Shown: piece by piece, positions 35,907 through 46,684 of the stretch | How the letters are laid out: the number at the start of each line of letters is the position of its first letter | How positions within the stretch are numbered: the stretch's first letter is position 1 | From: Candidatus Accumulibacter meliphilus | Lineage (GTDB): Bacteria > Pseudomonadota > Gammaproteobacteria > Burkholderiales > Rhodocyclaceae | Assembly: GCA_003332265.1 (NCBI GenBank) | Contig: QPGA01000014.1 | Span: forward strand, 2,094 to 65,400 | DNA: 63,307 nt | Reading direction: 5' to 3' | Position numbers and translations under genes: made by a program | The notes under the pieces: generated by a model | Seen by the model: only the letters and a program-made list of their open reading frames with translations | Databases searched by the model: none | What the model was told of the DNA's origin: nothing

Positions 35907-36341
35907 TTATTCGGAGACGCTGCCGCCCGCGGCCTCGATCGCGGCTCGAGCACCGGCAGTTGCACCAACACCCTTGAGCGACACTTTCCGCGTGATCCCA
36001 CCCGACAACACGACTTTTGCCGACAGCACTTGCTGAGGCACCAGGTTCGCCTGACGCAAGGTCGCCAAATCGATCTCATCGACCGGTAAGCGCTCGATGT
36101 CGGACAGCCGTACTTCAACATTCCGGGAGCCGGTCAGCGACTTGAAGCCACGTTTGGGAAGGCGGCGTTGCAAAGGCATCTGACCGCCTTCGAAACCCAC
36201 TTTGTGGAAGCCACCGGTACGTGATTTCTGGCCTTTGTGACCACGTCCACAAGTCTTGCCCCAACCGGAACCGACGCCACGGCCAACGCGCTTCTTGTTT
36301 GTGCGGGCGCCTTCGCCAGCTTGAACAGTATTCAGTTCCAT
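35907..36341 (-). CDS. rplO: 50S ribosomal protein L15
   Basis: Large-subunit assembly protein of 144 residues. ATG 36341 ([44 protein letters not shown]) gives the conserved start; the frame is open four codons further into rpmD. The Gly/Arg/Lys-rich N-terminus winds through rRNA and the C-terminal domain follows. It starts 1 bp after the rpmD stop. Confidence 0.97.
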   Translation of the reverse strand: MELNTVQAGEGARTNKKRVGRGVGSGWGKTCGRGHKGQKSRTGGFHKVGFEGGQMPLQRRLPKRGFKSLTGSRNVEVRLSDIERLPVDEIDLATLRQANLVPQQVLSAKVVLSGGITRKVSLKGVGATAGARAAIEAAGGSVSE

Positions 36342-36342
36342 C

Positions 36343-36525
36343 TCAGCCCTCACATTTCAAGAGATAGCTGACCTTGTTGATCATCCCGCGAACCGCCGGA
36401 GTATCTTCGAGTATCGCGCTACTATGCATCCGCCGCAGACCCAGTCCGCGCACCGTCGCACGATGCGATTCCCTGGTGCCGATCAGGCTTCTGACAAGCG
36501 TCACTTTCACTTTCTTCTCAAGCAT
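36343..36525 (-). CDS. rpmD: 50S ribosomal protein L30
   Basis: Short large-subunit protein of 60 residues: [58 protein letters not shown]. The RSLIG...GLGLRRM core is the L30 ferredoxin-like fold signature. It sits 3 bp after rpsE and 1 bp before rplO. Confidence 0.97.
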   Translation of the reverse strand: MLEKKVKVTLVRSLIGTRESHRATVRGLGLRRMHSSAILEDTPAVRGMINKVSYLLKCEG

Positions 36526-36528
36526 CTC

Positions 36529-37053
36529 TTACCCCTGGATCTCGGCGACGGTCTTGCCCCGCTTGGCCGCAACCTCGGCAGGCGTGGTCATCGAGCGTAG
36601 CCCGTTAATCGTCGCCCGGACAACGTTATAGGGATTGGTAGACCCGTGCGCCTTGGCGACCACGTTGGTCATTCCGATCACGTCGAATACTGCTCTCATC
36701 GCACCACCGGCGATGACACCCGTACCCTCCGGCGCAGGTTGCATCATCACCGTCGATGCACCGTGCCGGCCAAAAACGGTATGTTGCAGGGTACCGTTCT
36801 TGAGGCTTACCTTGATCAGGTTGCGCCGCGCTTCTTCCATGGCCTTTTGAACAGCCACCGGCACTTCGCGCGACTTGCCCTTCCCCATACCCACGCGTCC
36901 GTCACCATCACCAACGACGGTAAGCGCCGCGAAACCGAGAATCCGACCGCCCTTGACCACCTTCGTTACGCGGTTGATCGAAATCATTTTCTCGCGCATG
37001 CCGTCATCGGGTTTGTCAGACTGCTGCGGTTTTCTGCCTTGTGGTCTAGCCAT
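36529..37053 (-). CDS. rpsE: 30S ribosomal protein S5
   Basis: Small-subunit protein of 174 residues that affects decoding accuracy. The double-stranded RNA-binding part is [53 protein letters not shown], and the C-terminal domain has [41 protein letters not shown]. It lies 32 bp after rplR. All conserved Gly/Lys positions seen are intact. Confidence 0.98.
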   Translation of the reverse strand: MARPQGRKPQQSDKPDDGMREKMISINRVTKVVKGGRILGFAALTVVGDGDGRVGMGKGKSREVPVAVQKAMEEARRNLIKVSLKNGTLQHTVFGRHGASTVMMQPAPEGTGVIAGGAMRAVFDVIGMTNVVAKAHGSTNPYNVVRATINGLRSMTTPAEVAAKRGKTVAEIQG

Positions 37054-37085
37054 TGATTACTCCAATTCTTTGCAGGGTGCGGCGG

Positions 37086-37442
37086 TCAGAACTTAAGGCC
37101 GGCTTCACGCGCGGCCTCGGCAAGCGCCTTGACCCGTCCGTGATATTGAAACCCGGAACGATCGAAGGAGACCTGCTCGATTCCGGCCTTCCTGGCACGC
37201 TCGGCAAGCAGTTGCCCAATCGCCTTGGCGGCACCGACATCACCTCCGTTCGGCAGGCTCTTGCGCACTTCCGGCTCCAGCGACGAGGCGGCAGCCAGGA
37301 CCTTTGTGCCACAGGCTGAAATCACCTGCGCATAGATGTGGCAGTTGCTGCGGTGAACCGACAGACGTACCGACTTCAGTTCGGCAATTTTGGCCCGGGT
37401 TTTGCGAGCCCTGCGCAAACGCGCCTGTTTCTTGTCAATCAT
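37086..37442 (-). CDS. rplR: 50S ribosomal protein L18
   Basis: 5S rRNA-binding protein of 118 residues. It has [38 protein letters not shown] at the start and ends [22 protein letters not shown], the L18 signature. It lies between rplF (10 bp upstream) and rpsE in spc-operon order. Confidence 0.98.
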   Translation of the reverse strand: MIDKKQARLRRARKTRAKIAELKSVRLSVHRSNCHIYAQVISACGTKVLAAASSLEPEVRKSLPNGGDVGAAKAIGQLLAERARKAGIEQVSFDRSGFQYHGRVKALAEAAREAGLKF

Positions 37443-37452
37443 CTCAGCACCC

Positions 37453-37989
37453 TTACTTCTTCTTCTTCGTTTCTTTGATCACGACCACTTCGTCGACATA
37501 GCGAACACCCTTGCCTTTGTAAGGCTCCGGCGGACGATAAGCACGAACCTCTGCGGCCACCTGGCCGACGAGTTGCCGGTCAACACCCTTGATGACGATT
37601 TCGGTCTGGGTCGGAGTCGTCGCAGTGACACCCTCTGGTAGTTTGTAGGCAACCGGGTGTGAAAATCCGAGCGTCAGATTAAGCGTGTCACCCTGCACCT
37701 GGGCACGATAGCCGACGCCAACCAGATTCAACTTGCGCTCGAAGCCGGCGCTCACCCCGGTCACCATATTGGCGACGACAGCACGCATCGTGCCGGACAT
37801 GGCGACCGACTCGGCCAGACCGGCCACCGGCTTGCACGACAGGCTTCCGTCTTCAAGCGTGACAGTAACCGCCGGATGCGACGCAAACGCGAGAGCGCCC
37901 AGCGGGCCCTTCACGGAAATTCGATCGGAAGACAGATCCACCGCGACACCCTGCGGCAGAACAATTGGTTTCTTTGCAACGCGGGACAT
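37453..37989 (-). CDS. rplF: 50S ribosomal protein L6
   Basis: Large-subunit protein of 178 residues near the factor-binding site. Two similar domains are visible. The C-terminal signature is [44 protein letters not shown]. The start [19 protein letters not shown] is canonical. It lies 9 bp after rpsH. Confidence 0.98.
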   Translation of the reverse strand: MSRVAKKPIVLPQGVAVDLSSDRISVKGPLGALAFASHPAVTVTLEDGSLSCKPVAGLAESVAMSGTMRAVVANMVTGVSAGFERKLNLVGVGYRAQVQGDTLNLTLGFSHPVAYKLPEGVTATTPTQTEIVIKGVDRQLVGQVAAEVRAYRPPEPYKGKGVRYVDEVVVIKETKKKK

Positions 37990-37998
37990 AGCTACCCC

Positions 37999-38394
37999 TT
38001 ACGCGACGACGCAGAGCACTTCGCCGCCAATATGGCTGGCGCGTGCCTTGCGGTCAGTCATGACACCCTTGGGCGTTGACACGATGGCCACACCAAGACC
38101 GTTCATGACCGGAGGAATGTTGTCGGCGCCTCGATAAATCCGCAGGCCTGGCCGGGAAACGCGATCGATTCGCTCGATCACCGGACGACCGGCGTAGTAT
38201 TTCAAGCCAATCTCCAGAATCGGCTTGCCGTCATTGGGACTGACGCCAAAATCTTCGACATAACCCTCGTCCTTCAACACCTGGGCGATGGCAATCTTTA
38301 CTTTGGAAGACGGCATGGCGACGGAGGCCTTGCTTGCCATCTGGGCATTCCGGATGCGTGTCAGCATATCGCTGATCGGATCGCTCATACTCAT
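37999..38394 (-). CDS. rpsH: 30S ribosomal protein S8
   Basis: Primary 16S rRNA binder of 131 residues; in E. coli S8 also represses spc operon translation. [44 protein letters not shown] is conserved; a second ATG two codons in (38388) may be the true start. The C-terminal [27 protein letters not shown] matches the family. Confidence 0.98.
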   Translation of the reverse strand: MSMSDPISDMLTRIRNAQMASKASVAMPSSKVKIAIAQVLKDEGYVEDFGVSPNDGKPILEIGLKYYAGRPVIERIDRVSRPGLRIYRGADNIPPVMNGLGVAIVSTPKGVMTDRKARASHIGGEVLCVVA

Positions 38395-38409
38395 ATCGTT
38401 CTCTCCTGC

Positions 38410-38715
38410 CTACCAGCTAGCCTTGATCATTCCAGGGACTTCACCTTGCATGACGAAGTCGCGAAGCTTGCCACGACCCAGACCAAACTTGCGAAAGACA
38501 CCACGCGGACGACCGGTCAACGCACACCTGTTACGCAGCCGAACGGGGCTCGCGTTGCGCGGCAGCGCCTGTACTTTCAGCCGCGCCTCGAAGCGATCCT
38601 CCACCGAAAGACTCTGGTCGTTCATGACCGCCATCAGTTCGGCACGCTTCTTGGCATACTTTTCGACTGTCTTGCGCCGCTTCTCACCGCGGTTGATCAC
38701 AGAGAGTTTTGCCAT
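38410..38715 (-). CDS. rpsN: 30S ribosomal protein S14
   Basis: Head protein of 101 residues. This is the long, zinc-free form: no CxxC pair is present and the C-terminus reads [41 protein letters not shown]. It lies 6 bp after rplE and 15 bp before rpsH in spc order. Confidence 0.98.
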   Translation of the reverse strand: MAKLSVINRGEKRRKTVEKYAKKRAELMAVMNDQSLSVEDRFEARLKVQALPRNASPVRLRNRCALTGRPRGVFRKFGLGRGKLRDFVMQGEVPGMIKASW

Positions 38716-38721
38716 TTCGTC

Positions 38722-39261
38722 TCAGTTCCTGAAGGGAAATTTAAACGCGCCAAGCAAGGCACGCGCTTCGTCATCGGTCTTCGCAGTCGTCGTGACACTG
38801 ACGTTCATGCCGCGCAGCGCGTCGATCTTGTCGTACTCGATTTCCGGGAAGATGATCTGTTCTTTGAGGCCCATGTTGTAATTACCGCGGCCATCAAAAC
38901 CCTTGCCCGATATGCCGCGAAAGTCACGCACCCGCGGCAGCGCCACAGTCACCAGGCGATCGATGAATTCGAACATGCGCGGCCCCCGCAGAGTGACCAT
39001 GCAGCCAATCGGATAGCCGGTGCGAATCTTGAAGCCAGCAATCGATTTACGAGCCTTGGTCGTCACCGGCTTCTGGCCGGCGATCTTGGTCAAGTCGCCA
39101 ATCGCGTGCTCAAGGACCTTCTTGTCAGCGATCGCTTCACCCACACCCATGTTGAGCGTTACCTTGGTGATACGCGGCACTTCCATAGCCGACTTGTAGC
39201 CAAACTTTTCGGTAAGCTGCGCCACGACCGTGGTCTTGTAGTAATCCAGTAAACGTGCCAT
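38722..39261 (-). CDS. rplE: 50S ribosomal protein L5
   Basis: 5S rRNA-binding central-protuberance protein, 179 residues. Conserved stretches are [66 protein letters not shown] and [29 protein letters not shown]. It lies between rplX (9 bp) and rpsN. Confidence 0.98.
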   Translation of the reverse strand: MARLLDYYKTTVVAQLTEKFGYKSAMEVPRITKVTLNMGVGEAIADKKVLEHAIGDLTKIAGQKPVTTKARKSIAGFKIRTGYPIGCMVTLRGPRMFEFIDRLVTVALPRVRDFRGISGKGFDGRGNYNMGLKEQIIFPEIEYDKIDALRGMNVSVTTTAKTDDEARALLGAFKFPFRN

Positions 39262-39270
39262 GACTACTCC

Positions 39271-39588
39271 TTAGGCCCCCAACACTTCGCCGTTCGACTT
39301 GAAAAAGCGCACTTTCGTACCGTCTTCAAGCAACCTGAAGCCAACACGATCCGCTTTTTTGGTCGCCGGATTGTAGAGCGATACATTTGATACGTGCAGC
39401 GGCATCTCTTTTTCGATGATGCCGCTGACGATACCTTTTACGGGATTTGGCTTGACATGCTTCTTGACGCGATTAACCCCGGCGACCAGCACATGCTCGG
39501 CATCAGTGCGCTGCAGCACGGATCCGCGCTTTCCCTTGTCTTTTCCAGCAATGACGACGACGTCATCGCCTTTACGAATCTTTTCCAT
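39271..39588 (-). CDS. rplX: 50S ribosomal protein L24
   Basis: Early assembly-initiating large-subunit protein, 105 residues, with the KOW motif [23 protein letters not shown] at the start. The rest, [15 protein letters not shown] and [17 protein letters not shown], is standard. It starts 8 bp after rplN. Confidence 0.97.
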   Translation of the reverse strand: MEKIRKGDDVVVIAGKDKGKRGSVLQRTDAEHVLVAGVNRVKKHVKPNPVKGIVSGIIEKEMPLHVSNVSLYNPATKKADRVGFRLLEDGTKVRFFKSNGEVLGA

Positions 39589-39596
39589 GACCTTCC

Positions 39597-39965
39597 TTAC
39601 AGCACTTCCGGTGCCAGGGAGACGATCTTCATGAACCGATCGCCGCGCAGCTCGCGCGTAACCGGCCCGAAGATGCGCGTACCAATCGGCTCCATCTTGT
39701 TATTCAGGAGGACAGCCGCGTTATGGTCGAACTTGACCAGGGAGCCATCCGTGCGGCGCACACCCTTGGCAGTGCGCACAACCACCGCGCTGTATACGTC
39801 GCCCTTCTTGACACGCCCACGCGGCGCCGAATCCTTGACGGTGACCTTGATAATGTCGCCGACACTCGCGTAGCGGCGCTTGGAGCCACCCAGCACTTTG
39901 ATGCACATCACCGACCGCGCACCGGTGTTATCGGCGACGTCGAGAACTGTCTGTACTTGAATCAT
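39597..39965 (-). CDS. rplN: 50S ribosomal protein L14
   Basis: Large-subunit interface protein of 122 residues, first gene of the classical spc operon. [56 protein letters not shown] is diagnostic. It is preceded by a 129-bp spacer that holds a good promoter (-10 at 40064), so it likely starts a secondary transcript. Confidence 0.98.
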   Translation of the reverse strand: MIQVQTVLDVADNTGARSVMCIKVLGGSKRRYASVGDIIKVTVKDSAPRGRVKKGDVYSAVVVRTAKGVRRTDGSLVKFDHNAAVLLNNKMEPIGTRIFGPVTRELRGDRFMKIVSLAPEVL

Positions 39966-40063
39966 CTGTCACTCCAACTTGGCCCGCGGTAGCGGTCAGT
40001 CTTGGAACCCGTAGGGGTAGAAACGCTCAGAGGCGAGAATCAGCCGAGCGCGAGGAAGGCGGC

Positions 40064-40091
40064 ATTATAGCCGCTCTTGAGAACAAAGCAA
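40064..40091 (-). promoter_or_regulatory. Internal promoter upstream of rplN (spc-type)
   Basis: Minus-strand TTGCTT (40086-40091), 16-bp spacer, perfect TATAAT (40064-40069), about 98 nt upstream of rplN. It lies in the only large gap of the middle of the cluster, at the S10/spc operon boundary as defined in E. coli. Confidence 0.65.
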
Positions 40092-40094
40092 GCG

Positions 40095-40361
40095 CTAAAT
40101 CGCAACCGCGCGTTCTAGAAGCTTGGTGACAACCCACGACTTGCTCTTTGATAGGGGACGACACTCCTGGATTTCGACCAGGTCACCCGCCTTCGCTTCA
40201 TTACCGTCATCGTGCGCGTGGTACTTGCTTGAGCGCATCATGATTTTGTCGTAAATCGCGTGCTTGACACGGCGCTCGACGACGACCGTCACCGTCTTGT
40301 CCATGCGGTCGCTGACGACGCGCCCGACCAAGGTGCGCTTGCTACTGGTGGTCTCGCTCAT
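40095..40361 (-). CDS. rpsQ: 30S ribosomal protein S17
   Basis: 16S rRNA-binding OB-fold protein, 88 residues. [71 protein letters not shown] matches the S17 signature. Its start overlaps rpmC by 4 nt. It is the last gene of the S10 operon proper. Confidence 0.98.
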   Translation of the reverse strand: MSETTSSKRTLVGRVVSDRMDKTVTVVVERRVKHAIYDKIMMRSSKYHAHDDGNEAKAGDLVEIQECRPLSKSKSWVVTKLLERAVAI

Positions 40362-40558
40362 TGTTGAACTGCCTTTTCACGAAGAAGCGTGCGTACGCGC
40401 GCAATCTGCCGACGCACTTTACCGATCTGACTATTGTTGGACAACTGCTGCGTTGCCAGCTGCATCCGTAGACCAAACTGAGCCTTCAGCAAGTCCAACA
40501 ACTCCTTGTTCAGTTCGTCGACCGTTTTTGCTCTGAGTTCACTGACTTTCATGATCAA
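40358..40558 (-). CDS. rpmC: 50S ribosomal protein L29
   Basis: Exit-tunnel rim protein of 66 residues, a two-helix hairpin: [58 protein letters not shown]. It overlaps rplP and rpsQ by 4 nt each, so the three are translationally coupled. Confidence 0.97.
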   Translation of the reverse strand: MIMKVSELRAKTVDELNKELLDLLKAQFGLRMQLATQQLSNNSQIGKVRRQIARVRTLLREKAVQQ

Positions 40559-40968
40559 CCTACCATACGCGTTACGAAAACCGTCGGAATCGGCAGCTTC
40601 GCAGCAGCCAGCGAAAACGCTTCACGCGCCAGGCTTTCGTTTACACCATCCATCTCGTACAAAACCTTGCCGGGCTTGATCTCGGCAACCCAGTATTCCG
40701 GGTTTCCTTTACCACTTCCCATGCGCACTTCCGCAGGCTTCTTGGAAATCGGCTTGTCCGGGAAAATCCGGATCCATATCCGCCCACCGCGCTTGATATG
40801 GCGCGTCATGGCGCGCCTGGCGGCTTCGATCTGACGAGCCGTCAAACGACCGCGACCAATTGCCTTGAGCCCGTACTCGCCGAAACTCACCTTGGCTCCG
40901 CGCGTCGCCAGGCCGGTATTACGGCCTTTCTGCTCTTTGCGGTACTTTCTTCTAGTTGGCTGAAGCAT
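40555..40968 (-). CDS. rplP: 50S ribosomal protein L16
   Basis: Large-subunit protein of 137 residues at the A-site tRNA elbow. [88 protein letters not shown] is characteristic. Its start lies 17 nt inside the end of rpsC, an unusually long overlap due to the extended S3 tail. Confidence 0.98.
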   Translation of the reverse strand: MLQPTRRKYRKEQKGRNTGLATRGAKVSFGEYGLKAIGRGRLTARQIEAARRAMTRHIKRGGRIWIRIFPDKPISKKPAEVRMGSGKGNPEYWVAEIKPGKVLYEMDGVNESLAREAFSLAAAKLPIPTVFVTRMVG

Positions 40969-41803
40969 CTGTGGTTCCTGCCTTTCTTACACGTTTCACC
41001 GGCGCCTTCGCGTCCGGAGCGGCTCCCTCGACGCCTGCTGCGTCTTCCTGGCCCTCTGGCTTTACCCTCACCGCGACGCGCGGCCGCTCGGCATCCCCGG
41101 GACGGGTCGCACGACGCGGTTTGCGCGCCTGCTCGTCGGCCGCCCCTTCCGGAGCCGCTAGCGTCTGATCGTGGCGACCAATTGTTTCGCCTTTGTAGAC
41201 CCAGACCTTGACACCAATCAGGCCATAGGTCGTCAGCGCTTTCGAGGTGGCATAGTCAATATCGGCACGCAGCGTGTGCAGCGGCACGCGCCCTTCGCGA
41301 TACCACTCACGACGAGCGATCTCGGCACCGTTCAAGCGACCCGAGCTCATGATCTTGATCCCTTGCGCACCGAGCCGCATGGCGTTCTGCATCGCCCGCT
41401 TCATCGCTCGGCGAAACATGATGCGCTTCTCGAGTTGCTGGGTAATCGAATCCGCGATCAGCTGCGCATCGATTTCCGGCTTGCGAATCTCTTCGATACT
41501 GACATGCACAGGCACGCCCATGATCTTCTGCAGCGCACCGCGCAGATTATCGATCTCTTCGCCCTTCTTGCCGATAACCACGCCAGGGCGCGCCGAGAAA
41601 ATGGTCACGCGCGCATTCTTGGCAGGGCGCTCAATAAGAACGCGGCCGACGGACGCATGCTTGAGTTTCTTTTTCAGGAACTCGCGGACTTGCACATCTT
41701 CGTTGAGCATTCCAGCGAAGTCTTTCTTGTTCGCATACCAGCGCGACGACCAATCACGAGTAACAGCCAGCCGAAACCCAGTAGGATGAATCTTTTGTCC
41801 CAT
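40952..41803 (-). CDS. rpsC: 30S ribosomal protein S3 with extended C-terminal tail
   Basis: mRNA-entry-site protein with KH domain ([24 protein letters not shown]) and the C-terminal [43 protein letters not shown]. At 283 residues it exceeds E. coli S3 (233). The additional tail from about residue 220 is rich in Arg, Lys, Glu, Pro and Ala and looks disordered. Similar tails are remembered from other Rhodocyclales. The tail coding region runs 17 nt into rplP. Confidence 0.97.
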   Translation of the reverse strand: MGQKIHPTGFRLAVTRDWSSRWYANKKDFAGMLNEDVQVREFLKKKLKHASVGRVLIERPAKNARVTIFSARPGVVIGKKGEEIDNLRGALQKIMGVPVHVSIEEIRKPEIDAQLIADSITQQLEKRIMFRRAMKRAMQNAMRLGAQGIKIMSSGRLNGAEIARREWYREGRVPLHTLRADIDYATSKALTTYGLIGVKVWVYKGETIGRHDQTLAAPEGAADEQARKPRRATRPGDAERPRVAVRVKPEGQEDAAGVEGAAPDAKAPVKRVRKAGTTDASAN

Positions 41804-41812
41804 ACTTATTCC

Positions 41813-42148
41813 TCAGTTGCCGACGGTCAGAAAAACGTGACAGGTCGGCTTGACGATCCGGTTGCCGCGCCCTTTCGCCCGTGCCGTAAAGCGCTTGAGC
41901 ACCATGCCCTTCTCGACGCAGATGGTTGTGACTTTCAGCTCATCAATATCAGCACCGTCATTGTGCTCGGCGTTGGCGATCGCCGACTCGAGCACTTTCT
42001 TGATGATTGCTGCACCTTTTTTCGGGCTGAAAGTGAGGATGTTGAGGGCCTTATCCACCGGCAGACCGCGGATCTGATCGGCAACCAGTCGACCCTTCTG
42101 GCTCGACAGGCGAACGCCGCGCAAAACAGCACGAGTTTCCATATTCAT
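41813..42148 (-). CDS. rplV: 50S ribosomal protein L22
   Basis: Protein of 111 residues whose loop lines the exit tunnel. [65 protein letters not shown] and [27 protein letters not shown] match. It lies 4 bp after rpsS and 9 bp before rpsC. Confidence 0.98.
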   Translation of the reverse strand: MNMETRAVLRGVRLSSQKGRLVADQIRGLPVDKALNILTFSPKKGAAIIKKVLESAIANAEHNDGADIDELKVTTICVEKGMVLKRFTARAKGRGNRIVKPTCHVFLTVGN

Positions 42149-42152
42149 TGTT

Positions 42153-42428
42153 CTACCTCTTTGCCTTTTTGCCGGCGGTATGACCTTTGAAAGTGCGTGT
42201 CAGCGAAAACTCGCCGAGCTTATGCCCAACCATATTCTCTGTGACATACACCGGTACGTGCTGCTTGCCGTTATGCACAGCAATCGTCAGGCCAACAAAA
42301 TCCGGCAATACGGTCGAGCGGCGCGACCAGGTCTTGATCGGGCGCTTGTCGCCCGTCGCGCGCACGGCGTCCACCTTTTTGATCAGATGGGCATCGGCAA
42401 ACGGGCCCTTTTTAACGGAACGTCCCAT
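42153..42428 (-). CDS. rpsS: 30S ribosomal protein S19
   Basis: Head protein of 91 residues. [83 protein letters not shown] is near-invariant. It lies between rplB and rplV in S10-operon order. Confidence 0.98.
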   Translation of the reverse strand: MGRSVKKGPFADAHLIKKVDAVRATGDKRPIKTWSRRSTVLPDFVGLTIAVHNGKQHVPVYVTENMVGHKLGEFSLTRTFKGHTAGKKAKR

Positions 42429-42441
42429 GGTTCTCTATCCC

Positions 42442-43272
42442 TTAGCGTTTGTTACTACGGCGCTGCACGATCATCGCGGTCGTGCGCTTGTTGCGACGAG
42501 TACGATAACCTTTGGTCTTGGTACCCCAGGGGCTGACCGGGTGCATACCCGCCGCCGTCTTGCCTTCACCACCACCGTGCGGGTGATCGACCGGGTTCAT
42601 CGCCACACCACGAACAGTCGGGCGGATGCCGCGCCAGCGGTTCGCGCCAGCCTTGCCGATCGAGCGCAAGCTGTGTTCTTCGTTACCCACTTCACCAATC
42701 GTCGCGCGACAGTCGACATGCACCCGGCGAATCTCGCCAGAACGCAAGCGCAGCTGGGCATGCACACCTTCGCGGGCAAGCAACTGCACCGAGGTACCCG
42801 CAGAGCGTGCAAGCTGCGCACCCTTGCCGGGAATCATCTCGACGCAATGGATCGTCGTACCCACCGGAATATTGCGAATCGGCAGCGTATTACCCACTTT
42901 GATTGGCGCCTCCGAGCCACTGATCACCTGCTGACCAACGACCAGACCGCGTGGCGAGATGATGTAACGCCGCTCACCATCTGCATAGCAGAGGAGAGCA
43001 ATGCTTGCCGTGCGGTTCGGATCATACTCAAGACGCTCGACCTTGGCCGGAATCCCGTCCTTGGTACGCTTGAAGTCCACCAGGCGATAGTGCTGCTTGT
43101 GACCTCCACCACGGTGGCGGTTGGTGATGTGACCATTATTGTTGCGCCCGGCGTGCTGCGACTGTGACTCGACCAGGGCCGCCACCGGCGCACCCTTGTA
43201 CAGCTTCGGATTGACGACCTTGACAACCGCACGCCGGCCTGGCGAAGTCGGCTTGACTTTGACGAGTGCCAT
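42442..43272 (-). CDS. rplB: 50S ribosomal protein L2
   Basis: Core large-subunit protein of 276 residues needed for peptidyl transferase activity. The C-terminal [34 protein letters not shown] includes the essential His. [25 protein letters not shown] is at the N-terminal part. Its start codon shares one base with the rplW stop. Confidence 0.98.
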   Translation of the reverse strand: MALVKVKPTSPGRRAVVKVVNPKLYKGAPVAALVESQSQHAGRNNNGHITNRHRGGGHKQHYRLVDFKRTKDGIPAKVERLEYDPNRTASIALLCYADGERRYIISPRGLVVGQQVISGSEAPIKVGNTLPIRNIPVGTTIHCVEMIPGKGAQLARSAGTSVQLLAREGVHAQLRLRSGEIRRVHVDCRATIGEVGNEEHSLRSIGKAGANRWRGIRPTVRGVAMNPVDHPHGGGEGKTAAGMHPVSPWGTKTKGYRTRRNKRTTAMIVQRRSNKR

Positions 43273-43574
43273 CAGAAGCCCCCTCCATCGACGAAGTTAA
43301 TCTCCTGCCCCGGCTGCAGGCACACGTAGGCTTTCTTCCAACTCTTCCGCCGACCCATCGCGCGACCAAACTTCTTCTGCTTGCCCTTGACGATGGCGAT
43401 CTGAACCGACTTCACCGAAACCTTGAACAGCAACTCGACAGCCCCCTTGACTTCAGGCTTGGTCGCATCCGGCACCACGCGAAAAATCACCTGCTCGTGC
43501 TTGTCGGCGATAAAAGTCGCCTTCTCGGAGATCTGTGGGGCGAGCAGTACTTGCATCAGGCGTTCTGGATTCAT
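43272..43574 (-). CDS. rplW: 50S ribosomal protein L23
   Basis: Exit-tunnel protein that docks trigger factor and SRP, 100 residues. It has [54 protein letters not shown], with the Glu (SEKAT) used in chaperone docking, and [19 protein letters not shown]. It overlaps rplD by 4 nt. Confidence 0.98.
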   Translation of the reverse strand: MNPERLMQVLLAPQISEKATFIADKHEQVIFRVVPDATKPEVKGAVELLFKVSVKSVQIAIVKGKQKKFGRAMGRRKSWKKAYVCLQPGQEINFVDGGGF

Positions 43575-44191
43575 CCCAGGATCTCCTCAAACTTGGCCAA
43601 CGCACCCCGGGTGATCAACACCTTCGGGAACCGGACCAGCGACACGGGATCGGCCTGCTGAACTTCCACAACCAACACATTGGGAAGGTTGCGCGAAGCG
43701 AGAAACACGTTCTCGCCAAGCTCTTCAGTGATCACCAGTACGGACTCATAGCCCAAACCCTTGATCTTCGCCGCAAATAATTTTGTCTTCGGGGCCTCGA
43801 TCGAAAACTCATCGACCACTGCCAGACGATCTTCACGGACCAGCTGGGAAAGAATGGCCGCCATACCGGCGCGATACATCTTGCGGTTCAGCTTGTGGCT
43901 GAAGTTTTCGTCCGGCGTACTTGGAAAGACCCGACCACCGCCACGCCAGATTGGCGACGACGACATGCCCGCACGAGCCCGACCCGTGCCTTTCTGACGC
44001 CAAGGCTTTTTGGTCGAGTGACGGACGTCAGCGCGATCTTTTTGAGCGCGATTGCCGCTGCGGGCGTTGGCCTGATAGGCAACCAGGACTTGATGCACCA
44101 GAGCTTCGCTATATTCGCGACCGAAAAGAACATCAGAAGCCTGCAGGCGACTCGCCTCCTGGCCCTGCTCGTTAATAAGCTTGAGTTCCAT
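43571..44191 (-). CDS. rplD: 50S ribosomal protein L4
   Basis: Large-subunit protein of 206 residues with a tunnel loop ([30 protein letters not shown]). In E. coli, L4 also represses the S10 operon by attenuation and translation control. It follows rplC with no gap. A possible attenuator-like leader exists in front of rplC, which makes autogenous control by L4 worth testing. Confidence 0.98.
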   Translation of the reverse strand: MELKLINEQGQEASRLQASDVLFGREYSEALVHQVLVAYQANARSGNRAQKDRADVRHSTKKPWRQKGTGRARAGMSSSPIWRGGGRVFPSTPDENFSHKLNRKMYRAGMAAILSQLVREDRLAVVDEFSIEAPKTKLFAAKIKGLGYESVLVITEELGENVFLASRNLPNVLVVEVQQADPVSLVRFPKVLITRGALAKFEEILG

Positions 44192-44836
44192 TTATGCCCC
44201 CGCCTTGACTGCAGGACGCACGACCACGTCCGACCCCTTGGAGCCGGGAACCGCACCCTTGAGCAGCAGCAACTGCCGCTCGACGTCGACGCGAATGACT
44301 TCGAGATTTTGCTGAGTACGCTTGGCAGCGCCCAACTGGCCAGCCATTTTCTTGCCCGGAAAAACACGCCCCGGATCCTGCGCCATACCCGTCGAGCCCA
44401 GCGCCTTATGCGACACGGAGTTGCCGTGCGTAGCGTTCTGAGACGAGAAGTGATGCCGCTTGATCGCACCGGAGAAGCCCTTGCCGATCGTCCGGCCGGT
44501 GACATCAACCTTCTGGCCGACTGCAAAAATGGTGATGCTGACCTGGTCGCCAGCTTTCAGCTCAGCGAGCTCCTCGGCAGAAACAGGAAACTCTTTCAAT
44601 ACGTGACCTGCTTCGACGCCAGCCTTGGCCAGATGCCCGGCCAGCGGCTTGCTTACGCGCGACGGACGCCGCTTGCCAAAAGCCAACTGCACGACGGAGT
44701 AGCCGTCGTTTTGCTGCGTCTTGATCTGAGCGACGCGATTGTTCGACACATCGAGCACGGTTACCGGGATGCTTGCGCCAGCCTCGGTAAAAATGCGCGT
44801 CATGCCGACCTTGCGTCCAACAAGGCCTAGACTCAT
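44192..44836 (-). CDS. rplC: 50S ribosomal protein L3
   Basis: Early assembly protein of 214 residues reaching the peptidyl transferase centre. [46 protein letters not shown] and [50 protein letters not shown] (with the methylated Gln region) are diagnostic. Unlike in E. coli, 113 bp separate it from rpsJ and contain a promoter and hairpin. Confidence 0.98.
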   Translation of the reverse strand: MSLGLVGRKVGMTRIFTEAGASIPVTVLDVSNNRVAQIKTQQNDGYSVVQLAFGKRRPSRVSKPLAGHLAKAGVEAGHVLKEFPVSAEELAELKAGDQVSITIFAVGQKVDVTGRTIGKGFSGAIKRHHFSSQNATHGNSVSHKALGSTGMAQDPGRVFPGKKMAGQLGAAKRTQQNLEVIRVDVERQLLLLKGAVPGSKGSDVVVRPAVKAGA

Positions 44837-44889
44837 GTTTATTCTCCTCTGACCGGCTACGATTGGCCGGCGAGCGCTTCAAACAAAAC

Positions 44890-44914
44890 GGGCAGCGAGA
44901 GAACGCAGCTGCCC
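44890..44914 (-). promoter_or_regulatory. Attenuator-like hairpin in the rplC leader
   Basis: GGGCAGC and GCTGCCC (arms 44890-44896 and 44908-44914, 11-nt loop) form a 7-bp stem. On the minus strand it is followed by GTTTTGTTT. It lies between the promoter at 44929 and the rplC start, resembling a weak intrinsic terminator in a leader. Confidence 0.45.
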
Positions 44915-44928
44915 GACCAAAGCCGGCA

Positions 44929-44958
44929 ATTATAGCCGTAAGGCGATCGTTACTGCAA
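44929..44958 (-). promoter_or_regulatory. Candidate promoter between rpsJ and rplC
   Basis: Minus-strand TTGCAG (44953-44958, inside the last rpsJ codons), 18-bp spacer, perfect TATAAT (44929-44934). It would produce a leader of roughly 85 nt for rplC. Confidence 0.6.
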
Positions 44959-45261
44959 CTTAATTTCGACGTCGACACCAGCCGGCAGATCAAGCTTCAT
45001 CAGCGCATCGACGGTCTTGTCGGTCGGATCGATGATGTCCATCAGTCGCAGGTGGGTACGCATCTCGAACTGATCGCGCGAAGTCTTGTCGACGTGCGGC
45101 GAGCGAAGAAGGTCAAAACGCTGGATGCGCGTTGGCAGGGGAACCGGACCACGGACAACAGCGCCGGTACGCTTGGCGGTTTCGACGATTTCCTGGGCGG
45201 ACTGATCGATCAAGCGGTAGTCGAAGGCTTTCAGACGAATCCGAATTTTTTGGCTTTGCAT
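44950..45261 (-). CDS. rpsJ: 30S ribosomal protein S10 (NusE)
   Basis: Small-subunit protein of 103 residues, also NusE in antitermination. ATG 45261 ([19 protein letters not shown]) is the family start; four more codons are open upstream. [39 protein letters not shown] is conserved. It follows tuf by 59 bp. Confidence 0.98.
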   Translation of the reverse strand: MQSQKIRIRLKAFDYRLIDQSAQEIVETAKRTGAVVRGPVPLPTRIQRFDLLRSPHVDKTSRDQFEMRTHLRLMDIIDPTDKTVDALMKLDLPAGVDVEIKLQ

Positions 45262-45320
45262 GTCATATTCCAAAGAGCGATGGGCGGCCCAGCTGGCACC
45301 GCCCGAAGTTTTTTTTCAAA

Positions 45321-46511
45321 CTACTCGATGATTTTTGCAACCACACCGGCGCCTACGGTACGGCCACCTTCGCGAATAGCAAAACGGAGACCTTCTTCCA
45401 TGGCGATCGGCGCAATCAGCTTGACCGTCATCTGGATGTTGTCACCAGGCATCACCATTTCAACGCCTTCAGGCATCGAGATGGCACCGGTCACATCCGT
45501 CGTGCGGAAGTAGAACTGTGGGCGATAGTTATTGAAGAACGGCGTGTGACGACCGCCCTCTTCTTTCGACAAGACATACACCTCACCCGAGAAGTGGGTG
45601 TGCGGCTTGATCGAACCGGGCTTGGCCAGCACCTGACCGCGCTCGACATCTTCACGCTTGACACCGCGCAGCAGAACACCGACGTTGTCGCCCGCCCGAC
45701 CTTCGTCGAGCAGCTTGCGGAACATCTCGACGCCGGTGCAGATGGTCTTCACCGTCGGCCTGATACCAACAATCTCGACTTCTTCACCCACCTTGACGAT
45801 GCCGCGCTCGACACGACCGGTAACCACGGTACCGCGACCGGAGATCGAGAAAACGTCCTCGATCGGCAACAGGAAAGGCTTGTCGATGGCGCGCTCGGGG
45901 GTCGGAATGTAGCTATCCAGCGCATCCGCCAGGGCCAGCACCGACAGCTCACCGAGCTCGCCCAGGTCACCCTCGAGGGCCTTCAGCGCAGAACCCTGGA
46001 TGATCGGCACGTCGTCGCCGGGGAAATCGTATTTGGAAAGCAGCTCGCGCACTTCCATATCCACCAGCTCGAGCAGCTCGGCATCATCAACCATGTCGCA
46101 CTTGTTCAGATAGACAATGATGTACGGTACACCCACCTGGCGGGCCAACAGAATGTGCTCGCGCGTCTGCGGCATCGGACCATCAGCGGCAGAGCACACC
46201 AGAATCGCGCCATCCATCTGCGCGGCACCGGTAATCATGTTCTTCACATAGTCAGCGTGACCCGGGCAATCGACGTGCGCGTAGTGGCGCTTTGCCGTCT
46301 CGTACTCGACGTGCGCAGTATTGATCGTGATCCCGCGCGCCTTTTCTTCCGGCGCCGCGTCGATCTGGTCGTAGGCTTTGGCGGTACCGCCATACTTCTT
46401 CGACAGAATGGTCGTGATCGCCGCCGTCAGCGTTGTCTTGCCGTGGTCAACGTGCCCAATCGTACCCACGTTGACGTGTGGCTTCGTACGTTCAAATTTT
46501 CCCTTGGCCAT
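45321..46511 (-). CDS. tuf: Elongation factor Tu
   Basis: GTPase of 396 residues delivering aminoacyl-tRNA to the ribosome. It has GHVDHGKTT (G1), the switch-I region with [14 protein letters not shown] (G3 with the catalytic His) and NKCDMV (G4). Domains 2 and 3 are complete. Upstream are tRNA-Thr, tRNA-Gly and tRNA-Tyr, the context usual for tufB; downstream is rpsJ, the context usual for tufA. The secE-nusG-rplKAJL-rpoBC-rpsLG-fusA block normally found between the two copies in betaproteobacteria is absent here. Confidence 0.98.
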   Translation of the reverse strand: MAKGKFERTKPHVNVGTIGHVDHGKTTLTAAITTILSKKYGGTAKAYDQIDAAPEEKARGITINTAHVEYETAKRHYAHVDCPGHADYVKNMITGAAQMDGAILVCSAADGPMPQTREHILLARQVGVPYIIVYLNKCDMVDDAELLELVDMEVRELLSKYDFPGDDVPIIQGSALKALEGDLGELGELSVLALADALDSYIPTPERAIDKPFLLPIEDVFSISGRGTVVTGRVERGIVKVGEEVEIVGIRPTVKTICTGVEMFRKLLDEGRAGDNVGVLLRGVKREDVERGQVLAKPGSIKPHTHFSGEVYVLSKEEGGRHTPFFNNYRPQFYFRTTDVTGAISMPEGVEMVMPGDNIQMTVKLIAPIAMEEGLRFAIREGGRTVGAGVVAKIIE

Positions 46512-46561
46512 TACCGGTACCTCAAGACGTTAAAAATTAGTGAATCTACGGCACCCAACAG

Positions 46562-46636
<75 letters not shown>

Positions 46637-46684
46637 GGCGTGCGCGATGCCTGATGCTGTTCTGCGGCCATAACGTGGACCGCG

